This document shows, one piece after another, positions 1 through 6,757 of a stretch of DNA of 12,163 nucleotides. The first letter of the stretch is position 1. Each line of letters starts with the position of its first letter. The notes beneath the pieces were generated by a model. The model made no database searches and had not been told where the DNA came from. It saw only the letters and a list, made by a program, of their open reading frames with translations. Position numbers and translations under genes: made by a program. Source of the stretch: Verrucomicrobiota bacterium (GTDB taxonomy: Bacteria; Verrucomicrobiota; Verrucomicrobiia; Chthoniobacterales; UBA10450); contig QHNU01000027.1 of NCBI GenBank assembly GCA_003218525.1, positions 1-12,163 on the forward strand. Direction: 5' to 3'.

Positions 1-1741
1 CGGGTGACAACGAACGCAGCCCGACCGGAGTGACGAGTTTTTGTTTCACAATTTCGGTCACAGGCGACCAGCGTTCCTGCTCGAGGACCGGATGATCCAA
101 GGAAATCGCGAAAAGCTGATTCGGTCGGCAGGATGAATCAGTCGTTCCGCTTTCTCCGTTGCAATCGATGACATCGAACAGGTAACCTTCTTCAGCAAAC
201 CAGAACCGCCGATTGAAGGAATCGCGTGCTCGCCGTCCGCACTCGCTGTATTTTTCTGCGCCTGAAAGATTGCCTTCCTCCCGGCACCATAGCGCGAGGA
301 GCTCGATCGCATTGTACCAGAGGGCGTTAATCTCTACGGCTTTTCCTCTCCGAGGGGTGACGACCCAATCACCCATCTTCGCGTCCATCCAAGTGAGCTG
401 GTAGCCTTCCTCGCCTTGCGCGAGTAAACCGTCGCTCGGATCCACATGAATATTGAAACGCGTGCCACGCAGATGGTGCTCGGCGATATCGATTAAAGTC
501 GGCAGGAGGAACCGAAGTGTTGTCCGGTCTTCCGTATACTGGAGGTAGCGATTGAGCGCGTGAAAAAACCACAGCGTTGCGTCGGCCGTGTGGTAAAGGC
601 CTTCCTTTTCACCCTCCGGGAACATGTTGGGAATGAGTCCGTCGCGGACGTAATGCGCGAATGTTCGCAAAATATATCCCGCCTCCAGAGAACGACCGGT
701 GACCAGCGCAAGCCCTTCGAGCGAAACCATTGTGTCGCGTCCCCAATCGGTAAACCAATAGTAACCCGCAATGATCGTCCGCACTTCATCGCCGGCGGCG
801 TGTGCGCGTGCCGCTTCTTCAGCCCGGCCGGCCGGCGTGATGATGAATTGATCCCCGGCGAAGACGAGCTCGGCCGGGAACCCACTGCGCGCCTCCGGCA
901 TCGCCTCATCCAACAATCGTGCGCGACGCTCTTGTTCTGCCTTCAGCGCTGCTTCGGGCGTGAGCACATCGATAATGTCCCAGCTTTCAGTGGACGCGAT
1001 CAGGGCCACTACGTCGCGATTTTGCATATCCACCTGGAAGAATCCGGGACTCCATAGAGCGCCCTCATAAGCATAACCGCGATTTTGTTCCAACCGATAA
1101 ACGACCTGGTCTACCTGTTGCGGAGAAATGGTGAACTCCGCTCGGTCGGCTAATTTCATTCGCAGCGGAGGCAAGCTGCCGTCAGAAGCGTTTATCTCAT
1201 AACGGTGCTCGATTGCCGTCAGCCGATACGGTGTCGCCAATCCCACGTTGACCGGCTCTTTATGATGACGAAAATGAAAGGCCGGTCGCAGTTCGAGCCG
1301 AGGACGTTTTCCACCCTCGAGGACGCGATAAGTGACATGGACGGTGTTTTGCAAATGCGGCAGCAACACGCGTTTTTCGAGGACCAGATCGCGTACATGG
1401 TAGGTCCATACCGGCAATCCATCTTCTAACCGGAATTCGCGGAGACATTCTGCCGCCCGCAAATCGAGTTGACCGCCGGCGCGTTCCTCGCTGCCGAGAG
1501 ATACAATGTCATCATCAGTGAAGCGCAAAAATTCCGAGGCGTGACTCCACATGACCATGCGTCCATGCGGTGCGGGCAACGCCGCAATCAAGAGCCCGTG
1601 ATAACGGCGAGTGATCGCGCCTGAAACCGTGCCCGACGCGTATCCACCGAGACCGTTTGTCACCAGCCATTCGTGCGATAGTAAGACTTCACGGGAATGA
1701 CTTGCCTTGTCCCAAGGCATTGTCCGCATCGTAAAAGCCAT
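1..1741 (-). CDS. Glycogen debranching enzyme (amylo-alpha-1,6-glucosidase type, GH133), C-terminus cut by the window edge
   Basis: The minus strand reads without a stop from the ATG at 1741 to the left edge, giving 580 residues; the C-terminus lies outside the window. The N-terminal half (about residues 18-270) is a beta-rich GDE_N-like domain opening with EWLVTNGLGGYASGTV and RRYHGLL, the usual opening of this family. The second half is an alpha/alpha-barrel GDE_C domain with YYWFTDWGRDTM (327-338), FPEGEKEGLYHTADATLWF (374-392), WMDAKMGDWVVTPRRGKAVE (451-470) and RPNQLFAISL (539-548). Family members hydrolyse alpha-1,6 branch points of glycogen in the cytoplasm. ATGs at 1741, 1729 and 1720 are in frame; 1741 was chosen because an AGG lies about 11 bases upstream, but 1720 (MPWDKASHS) is also plausible. 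It follows treZ by 30 bases, so the two are probably co-transcribed. From memory the family is about 650-700 residues long, so roughly 100 residues are missing. Confidence 0.9.
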   Translation of the reverse strand, partial: MAFTMRTMPWDKASHSREVLLSHEWLVTNGLGGYASGTVSGAITRRYHGLLIAALPAPHGRMVMWSHASEFLRFTDDDIVSLGSEERAGGQLDLRAAECLREFRLEDGLPVWTYHVRDLVLEKRVLLPHLQNTVHVTYRVLEGGKRPRLELRPAFHFRHHKEPVNVGLATPYRLTAIEHRYEINASDGSLPPLRMKLADRAEFTISPQQVDQVVYRLEQNRGYAYEGALWSPGFFQVDMQNRDVVALIASTESWDIIDVLTPEAALKAEQERRARLLDEAMPEARSGFPAELVFAGDQFIITPAGRAEEAARAHAAGDEVRTIIAGYYWFTDWGRDTMVSLEGLALVTGRSLEAGYILRTFAHYVRDGLIPNMFPEGEKEGLYHTADATLWFFHALNRYLQYTEDRTTLRFLLPTLIDIAEHHLRGTRFNIHVDPSDGLLAQGEEGYQLTWMDAKMGDWVVTPRRGKAVEINALWYNAIELLALWCREEGNLSGAEKYSECGRRARDSFNRRFWFAEEGYLFDVIDCNGESGTTDSSCRPNQLFAISLDHPVLEQERWSPVTEIVKQKLVTPVGLRSLSP

Positions 1742-1771
1742 CGTGGTTCGAAACCTAAAAACGGCGAAACC

Positions 1772-3679
1772 TCAACGCCTTTTTGGTTTGCGCGGTGGTT
1801 TTGTGCGTGGTCGCGGGCGTAAAAGCAAGGCAGCTTGGGCTGGGAGGAGCCATTCGAAATCCGGGTCAATCTCCACTCGGCCGGGACCACCATAGCGGAA
1901 AGAATCGCTCGTCCAGAACATTTCCCATTCGCAATTTAGCGGAGGGGCCAGCAGCGGCTCCGATGCAGGGCGAATAACCGAGCGACAGCCAACGTTTACC
2001 AACAACAAACGATCATCATTGTCGTTTCCGAAAAATCGCAGCACGAAACATTCGGCGCGGAGCACAGCTCCGTCGACTTCACCCGGAATTTGCTGGCGCA
2101 GCCGCGAATCCTCACGCCGTAATTGAATCAGATCGCGGTACAAATCGAGAAGCGCGTGGTTTCGGTTGCGTTCATTCCAATCGAGCTTGCTATGTTCAAA
2201 CGTTCCGGGGTGGTGCGGAACGGGCAACGCGGCTTGGGTCTCGGCAGATGCCGTCGATGGAAATTGTGCCAGAAATTTAAATCGGCCCTTCCGTACTGCT
2301 TCTTTCAGCTTTTCGTCTCCGACGTCTGTGAAATAACAAAACGGGGAGGTCGCCCCAAATTCCTGGCCTTGAAAAAGTAAAGGCGTCCAACGGCCAAGGA
2401 GAAGCAGCGCTGTCATGGCACGGTACATTCCAGGCGAAGTTTGCGTGCGCAGACGGTCGCCCAACGCAAAATTAGAAACCTGATCGTGGTTTTCCAGAAA
2501 TGCGATAAAAGCTTGCGGCGGCAAATCGAAGGCCGGATAACCGCGGGGCGCTTCCTGCCATGAATATGGCTGGCCTTGATACAGGTAGCCGTATTTCGCG
2601 ATCGAGACGAACTCCTGCGGACTTCCGCGATAATCGCTAAGATAGGCTTCGTTCCGACCGGTCATAGCGACGACCGCGCTGTGATGCCAGTCGTCATTCC
2701 ACACGCCATTGAGATCGTCGCCGCCTTCAGCCCTGGCTCGTACCATTTTCGTTTCTTGTGATTCATTCTCCGCGACCAAAACAATCGAGCGTTTGCCTGC
2801 CGCCTCGCGCGCGGCGCGACCGACCGCGCCGACGATGTATTCGTCGGATTGGTCGTAGACACTCTGCGTAGCATCAAAACGGAATCCGTCGAAGTGGAAT
2901 TCCTCGATCCAATAACGCCCGTTGGTGATGTAAAATTCACGTACCGGAGCGGAGTTCCTGCCGTCGAAATTGATAGGGTCGCCCCATTCCTTGGGCAGAT
3001 CGTGCCGCACATAATCATCCGAGTAGACGCCGAGATAATTTCCGTCCGGCCCAAAGTGATTATAAACGACATCTAGAATGACCCCGAGACCGACTGCGTG
3101 TGCGCGATCGACGAATGCGCGCAGGTCATCCGGGTTTCCATAAAGCCGTGTCGGCGCAAACAGATCGACGCCGTCGTAGCCCCAGCCGAATCGGCCGGCG
3201 AAATCCGCAATCGGCATCATTTCCAGCAACGTGATACCTGCGTCCTTCAGCTCTTCGAGTTTTTTGGCTGCCGCGGCCCACGTTCCTTCCGGCGTGAAAG
3301 TGCCGACGTGAAATTCGTACATGATCTGGCCAGGTAATTTGAGCCCGCGCCAATTCGCATCGCTCCATTTAAAGGCGAATGGATCGACCACACACGAGCT
3401 GCCGTGCGGTCCGTCCGGTTGAAAGCGCGATGCCGGATCAGGAAAGCTTTCGCCGCCGTTGACTCTGAATTTGTAACGCGCACCTGCACTGCACTCGACC
3501 GTTCCCGCGAAGTAGCCGCCTTCCTCGCGCAGGAGCGAATGAAAACTTTGGCCCCCCTTCTTTTCTAAAGCGATCTCGATTTTATCGGGCTTTGGTGCCC
3601 ACACTCGAAAGTGCGTTTCGTTTTCAGCAATGACCTCAGCCCCGATTGGATAACGCCTTTTTGTCGTTGCCTCGCTCAC
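1772..3679 (-). CDS. treZ: Malto-oligosyltrehalose trehalohydrolase TreZ (GH13)
   Basis: This 635-residue cytoplasmic enzyme should release trehalose from maltooligosyl-trehalose, the second step of the TreY/TreZ route from glycogen or maltodextrin. An N-terminal early-set beta domain (about 10-105, with FRVWAPKPDKIEIAL) precedes a GH13 barrel. The conserved regions are visible: DVVYNHFG (203-210), GFRFDA (265-270) with nucleophile D269, VAENE (302-306) with acid/base E304, and ENHDQVSN (396-403) with D399. LLFQGQEFGATSPFCYFTD (434-452) is also typical of TreZ and separates it from plain glycogen-branching enzymes. The start is GTG at 3679: a TGA lies in the same frame about 20 bases upstream and no ATG is close. 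No clear Shine-Dalgarno site is seen. The debranching enzyme gene follows after 30 bases, which fits a glycogen-to-trehalose operon; treY is not in the window. The last 14 residues are a basic, proline-rich tail (RPRPRTKPPRKPKRR). Confidence 0.95.
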   Translation of the reverse strand: MSEATTKRRYPIGAEVIAENETHFRVWAPKPDKIEIALEKKGGQSFHSLLREEGGYFAGTVECSAGARYKFRVNGGESFPDPASRFQPDGPHGSSCVVDPFAFKWSDANWRGLKLPGQIMYEFHVGTFTPEGTWAAAAKKLEELKDAGITLLEMMPIADFAGRFGWGYDGVDLFAPTRLYGNPDDLRAFVDRAHAVGLGVILDVVYNHFGPDGNYLGVYSDDYVRHDLPKEWGDPINFDGRNSAPVREFYITNGRYWIEEFHFDGFRFDATQSVYDQSDEYIVGAVGRAAREAAGKRSIVLVAENESQETKMVRARAEGGDDLNGVWNDDWHHSAVVAMTGRNEAYLSDYRGSPQEFVSIAKYGYLYQGQPYSWQEAPRGYPAFDLPPQAFIAFLENHDQVSNFALGDRLRTQTSPGMYRAMTALLLLGRWTPLLFQGQEFGATSPFCYFTDVGDEKLKEAVRKGRFKFLAQFPSTASAETQAALPVPHHPGTFEHSKLDWNERNRNHALLDLYRDLIQLRREDSRLRQQIPGEVDGAVLRAECFVLRFFGNDNDDRLLLVNVGCRSVIRPASEPLLAPPLNCEWEMFWTSDSFRYGGPGRVEIDPDFEWLLPAQAALLLRPRPRTKPPRKPKRR

Positions 3680-3757
3680 GCAAATGTTCGCCGAATATCA
3701 GCGTGCCGGTTGTGTTCGGTTTCGATGACCATTCTCGCAATCGCGAAGATGCCGAGA

Positions 3758-3767
3758 TAGCGCGCTA
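3758..3767. promoter_or_regulatory. Short perfect palindrome TAGCGCGCTA upstream of treZ
   Basis: A 10-base perfect palindrome lies about 80 bases upstream of the treZ start, in the 255-base gap between treZ and the hydrolase gene. It could be part of an operator, but palindromes this short arise by chance, and no convincing -35/-10 pair was found beside it. The rest of the gap (3680-3934) shows no gene or strong terminator. Confidence 0.15.
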
Positions 3768-3886
3768 AAACAACCATAACGACGATTCGCCGCACTCACC
3801 GCAAAGCGTTTGTTCAATGAATCGCTTCGACAAAACAGCCACTTAAATTACCGAACTGGGTCGCGCACAGCGTCGGAAATCGTAGT

Positions 3887-3906
3887 AGCGAATCTCAGCG
3901 AATCTC
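3887..3906. repeat. Tandem 10-base direct repeat (AGCGAATCTC x2)
   Basis: AGCGAATCTC occurs twice back to back, about 30 bases beyond the stop codon of the isochorismatase-like gene. Only two copies are present. It may be replication slippage in a non-coding spacer, and no function is suggested by its position. Confidence 0.5.
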
Positions 3907-3934
3907 GTTGCTTATACCAGGCGAGGGGACTTGC

Positions 3935-4585
3935 TCATGTCTCACGGTTGTTCTGCAAGATTCCGCATATCGTCTCTGTGTCGGTCATGATTGCGTCGCC
4001 GCTAAACCTCAAACTTTCGATGGAGCGCTTGGCAGCTTCTTCATGGCCCGCGCCGCAGGCATCGAGAACGATTACCGGAAAATACCCCAGGTCGGCTCCG
4101 TGACGCACGGTTGGCTCGATGCCCACTTCGGTTGCGACACCCACAATCATGAAGGCGTTGATTCCAGCGTCTCGGAAGGCCAGGTTGAGCCATGTTCCTT
4201 CAAAGGCCGACATCGTCAGCTTATCAAAAACGCCTTCGTTGCTGCCAGGAGATACCTCGGGCGTGATCTGAAACCCGGGATTGTCCCGGAGAAACCAGGG
4301 CTTCACCTGTTCCGGCGAGTTCACGCGTTGCCAAGTCATCGCGATGCGGAACTGGAACACCCCCATCAGTTCTGTTGGCAGCGAAAGATGGCGCGAAAAG
4401 AACACGCGCACCCCGGCGTCACGGGCAACGGTCAGAACTTTCAGGACCTGTCGCGTCACTCGATCAGCATTCTTGATCTGACTCAAAATGCCGATTTGCA
4501 TGTCGTAAACCAACAGGGCTATCCGTTTTGGATCGCATACTTCCTTCAGCGACTCGGGAATGTTAAGTCCAAAAATGTTTTTCAT
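3935..4585 (-). CDS. Isochorismatase-like hydrolase lacking the nucleophilic cysteine
   Basis: This 216-residue protein has the Rossmann-like isochorismatase/cysteine-hydrolase fold. LLVYDMQIGIL (24-34) carries the catalytic Asp (D28), FDKLTMSAFEGT (120-131) carries the Lys (K122), and IVGVATEVGIEPTVRHGADLGY (147-168) is the segment that normally holds the cis-peptide and the Cys nucleophile. Here the Cys position is G155. In this fold, isochorismatases such as EntB and PhzD also lack that Cys, whereas nicotinamidases and carbamoylases need it, so a nicotinamidase role is unlikely. The true substrate cannot be told from the sequence. The ATG at 4585 has no clear Shine-Dalgarno site. The gene stands alone: the receiver gene diverges from it across 173 bases and treZ lies 255 bases downstream. 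No isochorismate synthase or siderophore gene is nearby, so a role in siderophore synthesis is not supported. Confidence 0.85.
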   Translation of the reverse strand: MKNIFGLNIPESLKEVCDPKRIALLVYDMQIGILSQIKNADRVTRQVLKVLTVARDAGVRVFFSRHLSLPTELMGVFQFRIAMTWQRVNSPEQVKPWFLRDNPGFQITPEVSPGSNEGVFDKLTMSAFEGTWLNLAFRDAGINAFMIVGVATEVGIEPTVRHGADLGYFPVIVLDACGAGHEEAAKRSIESLRFSGDAIMTDTETICGILQNNRET

Positions 4586-4744
4586 GCTCGCATCAATCCG
4601 GAAGAAGCGAAGTTAGCGACAAGATGGCAAAACGCAGTTTCTTTTGCAAAACAAGTCGGTAATTCTGCGGGCGGTTTCGAACTGCCGGCTCAGCCGCTCG
4701 CGGATGAAGCAGCGATCATAGCATTCCCTGGCATAGCCTAAGCT

Positions 4745-4749
4745 AGGGA
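4745..4749 (+). promoter_or_regulatory. Shine-Dalgarno site of the receiver gene
   Basis: AGGGA lies 9 bases before the ATG at 4759. It is one of the few recognisable ribosome binding sites in the window and supports that start. Confidence 0.5.
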
Positions 4750-4758
4750 CAGTCGTCC

Positions 4759-5127
4759 ATGGCTCAAAGACCGGTCCGTGTCATTGTGGTCGAAGACCAC
4801 GCCGATACTGCTGAATGTTTGCGAAAATTCCTCACCAGCATTGGCTACAAAGTCTACATTGCTCCCGATGTTGCCTCTGCTCGGGGTCTGGCTAAAGCCG
4901 TCGCATTTGATGTGCTGCTGAGCGACCTTCGCTTACCAGACGGCACTGGATGGGACTTGATGGAAGAGCTGAGTGCAAAGCAGCCTATCCGAGCAATCGC
5001 GATCAGCGGCTACAACAGCGAAGACGATATTGCTCGGAGCAGGCAGGTGGGATTTCTCGATCATTTGGCTAAACCGCTGGTTTTTGAAGAGCTGACCGCG
5101 GCGATCAATCAAGCTGTCGCAAAATAA
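4759..5127 (+). CDS. Stand-alone response regulator receiver (CheY-like)
   Basis: This 122-residue protein is a single phosphoacceptor domain with no output domain. All key residues are present: the acidic pair E12/D13 (VVEDHAD), phosphoacceptor D56 in LLSDLRLPDG, S83 at the Thr/Ser switch position in AISGY, and K105 in LAKPL. It ends at the normal end of the fold. It should be phosphorylated by a histidine kinase and act by protein contact or as a phosphorelay intermediate. Its sequence resembles the receiver modules found at the C-terminus of hybrid histidine kinases, but no kinase is encoded here and the partner is unknown. The ATG at 4759 follows AGGGA by 9 bases. The gene stands alone, between a divergent hydrolase gene and a convergent secreted-protein gene. 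Confidence 0.92.
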   Translation: MAQRPVRVIVVEDHADTAECLRKFLTSIGYKVYIAPDVASARGLAKAVAFDVLLSDLRLPDGTGWDLMEELSAKQPIRAIAISGYNSEDDIARSRQVGFLDHLAKPLVFEELTAAINQAVAK

Positions 5128-5146
5128 CGACAGGACGTGTCGATTT
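5128..5146 (+). terminator. Possible weak intrinsic terminator after the receiver gene
   Basis: Directly after the TAA stop, CGACA (5128-5132) and TGTCG (5138-5142) can form a 5-base stem with loop GGACG, followed by ATTT. The stem and T-tract are short, so termination is uncertain. A second small hairpin (ACGCC/GGCGT, 5169-5184, then TT) lies 27 bases further on. The remainder of the gap to 5261 shows nothing recognisable. Confidence 0.25.
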
Positions 5147-5261
5147 AGGTCCCGGTCGAGCGAACGACACGCCGGCTCGGGCGTTTCCGCTCAAGTTCGT
5201 ATCGTCGCGTCACCCTTCTCATCCCACCGGAAGAGGCAAGACCCTGGGCGACTAACAAGAC

Positions 5262-6077
5262 TTAGCTCCAGCGACAGGGGCGATCGGAATTTGAGCAAAG
5301 ATGGTCCGCCGGTGTTACGGGAAAAAGCCGACGGACAAAGGTTACCGACAAAATTGCTAAGCCAAGGAGAAATGCCGATTGACCACTGTCTCCGACTCTT
5401 TGTGTTACATCAGCTGTCGCTCGGATGAGCCAATTTCCGGGAATGCCCGCTCCCTCGATCGTGGTGAGAGGAACGAAGGAGTTAGCAGTGAGGTCGAAGA
5501 TATTACCTTCACCGGCCGCATTCGCCGTAACAAAACTACGGTTAAGAAAAGTGGGCGGCGTTTGGTCCAAAGTGGCGGGGAAGGCTCCGGAAGGTTGTGT
5601 GAGAATAAAACCAACAAAGAAGTTGGACGTGGTAACCACCGTAGGAGAGATGCTCAAGGACACAAATGTGTCTGTTCCCGCTCCCGAGATGAAACCATTT
5701 GCAGTCGCTAGTACCATCGCATCCGAAGGGTTCCCGTCGCCATTTGGATCATTCCAAAGCACCGCTTGAAAGGGGGTGCCGTTCAACGCGGCGCCGAAGC
5801 CGAAAGCAATCGAAATAGTGTCGATCGTCGTTCCGGAGATAGTGGGGAAAGAGTTAAGAGCAATCAGATCGTTGTCCAGGCTAAGACCGACGCTGACTTC
5901 GGCGGTTCCGTCATCCAGGCTGTAAATGAAGGCGTGGGTACGATCCGCCAGAGAACAGAACAAATAGCCCACCAATACAATGTTCGTAAGGGGTCGGACA
6001 CACTTGGCTAAGAACTGGGCTGTTTTCCGTGCCCGAAGGGGAAAACGCCCGTCTGATTCAAGACGAGGGGGGTTCAT
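5262..6077 (-). CDS. Secreted protein with a VPDSG-like (VGDSG) C-terminal sorting signal
   Basis: The product is 271 residues from the ATG at 6077; a GTG six codons upstream (6095) is an alternative start. The N-terminus has a basic stretch, then a hydrophobic core (NIVLVGYLFCSLA) and a probable signal-peptidase site after THA. The mature part is rich in Thr, Ser, Gly and beta-prone residues and contains WNDPNGDGNPSDA; I recognise it as a type common among exported proteins of soil Verrucomicrobiota, without known function. Near the C-terminus VGDSGQSAFLLGLAILSV is followed by an RR pair. This matches the plan of VPDSG-CTERM signals (motif, membrane helix, basic cluster), with Gly replacing Pro, which suggests exosortase-type processing at the cell envelope. 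The tail runs a further 21 residues after RR, which is unusual; one T fewer in the run at 5322-5326 would end the protein as RRLFP. No exosortase gene is in the window. Confidence 0.8.
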   Translation of the reverse strand: MNPPRLESDGRFPLRARKTAQFLAKCVRPLTNIVLVGYLFCSLADRTHAFIYSLDDGTAEVSVGLSLDNDLIALNSFPTISGTTIDTISIAFGFGAALNGTPFQAVLWNDPNGDGNPSDAMVLATANGFISGAGTDTFVSLSISPTVVTTSNFFVGFILTQPSGAFPATLDQTPPTFLNRSFVTANAAGEGNIFDLTANSFVPLTTIEGAGIPGNWLIRATADVTQRVGDSGQSAFLLGLAILSVTFVRRLFPVTPADHLCSNSDRPCRWS

Positions 6078-6095
6078 GGTTCTCGTTATATTCAC

Positions 6096-6209
6096 ATTTT
6101 TTTCTAAAAACGAGCGTTTTTTATCATTTTTACTAACATTTATGGTTTTCTCACAAGAAGCAAAAATTCTCCTTGCTTCTCTTGCTGTTGCCCATTTAAG
6201 ACGCCGGGC
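6096..6209. promoter_or_regulatory. AT-rich divergent promoter region with an inverted repeat
   Basis: This spacer between two divergent genes for exported proteins is far richer in A and T than its surroundings. It holds TAAAAACG (6105-6112) and CGTTTTTTA (6115-6123), a near-perfect inverted repeat around a 2-base centre. The centre is too short for a good RNA hairpin loop, so a protein-binding site is more likely than a terminator. Each gene must have a promoter here or overlapping its flank. I could not fix a -35/-10 pair with confidence, although TATAAC-like and TTTACT-like stretches occur. Confidence 0.4.
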
Positions 6210-6668
6210 ATGGTCACAACTTCTTTCACTGAATCGACAATTTTCGGCAATCCTATAGCTCTAGCAGTTACTGGAATCGCATTGCTTGCCCCAGTTGTCG
6301 GCCTCGCCGTTACTGAACCTGATGCAACTAGCCGACCCGAACGTCAATCTTCGGGAATGGAAAGAGTAGCTTCGAACGAGGGAGTCCAGACTCTTAGTGA
6401 TCAAACCCGGGTGTACACGGTTTCTCGTACTCGAGCAGCTGTTGAGCTGCACTGGGATCCCAGCAATGATGCCGCGGGGTATCGCGTGTACTGGGGAACA
6501 ACCCCAACAGAATATGATGGTGTGGAAGACGTCGGCAATGTTTCGGCGGCCATTGTCTCAGATCTCGATCCGACCAAGCAATATCACTTTGCCGTCACCG
6601 CCTATTCTAAGGATGGGTCGGAGAGCGTTGCAACCAACGAAGTGCGATTGAAATTGGATGGCCGATGA
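6210..6668 (+). CDS. Small exported protein with one fibronectin type III domain
   Basis: The 152-residue product starts with a hydrophobic segment (about 14-34, PIALAVTGIALLAPVVGLAV). This is a probable signal peptide or N-terminal anchor, though it has no Lys or Arg before the core, which is atypical. A polar linker (35-74) leads to one fibronectin type III domain (about 76-148). The domain shows the hallmark core residues: W82 in ELHWDPS, Y91 and W95 in GYRVYWGTT, L119 in SDLDP, and Y125 in KQYHFAVTAYSKDG. Such domains serve in binding or as spacers at the cell surface; no catalytic domain is attached, so no reaction can be named. The ATG at 6210 is the first in its frame after the AT-rich spacer, and no Shine-Dalgarno site is seen. 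It diverges from the VGDSG protein gene. A partly truncated N-terminus cannot be ruled out. Confidence 0.75.
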   Translation: MVTTSFTESTIFGNPIALAVTGIALLAPVVGLAVTEPDATSRPERQSSGMERVASNEGVQTLSDQTRVYTVSRTRAAVELHWDPSNDAAGYRVYWGTTPTEYDGVEDVGNVSAAIVSDLDPTKQYHFAVTAYSKDGSESVATNEVRLKLDGR

Positions 6669-6757
6669 CTCAGCGTAGTTTTGGGTGATCGCCATGATTC
6701 GGAGTTGCTGACGGGAAAACATTGATTGGCTGGCAGTCAAGAGTGTGAAATGCCGGT

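Noticed and set aside
493..909. A 138-codon minus-strand open frame
   Set aside because: It is an out-of-frame shadow of the debranching enzyme, whose own frame reads through this region with conserved motifs.
3680..3934. Small gene or structured RNA in the gap upstream of treZ
   Set aside because: No open frame with a start signal or family resemblance was seen, and only a short palindrome and a two-copy repeat were found.
3908..4741. A 277-codon open frame on the plus strand
   Set aside because: It lies antisense over the isochorismatase-like gene and its upstream region, shows no family resemblance, and the opposite strand carries clear catalytic motifs.
5980..6258. A plus-strand open frame of 92 codons across the AT-rich spacer
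   Set aside because: It covers the signal-peptide region of the VGDSG gene antisense and the start of the FN3 gene out of frame; composition and content do not look like protein.
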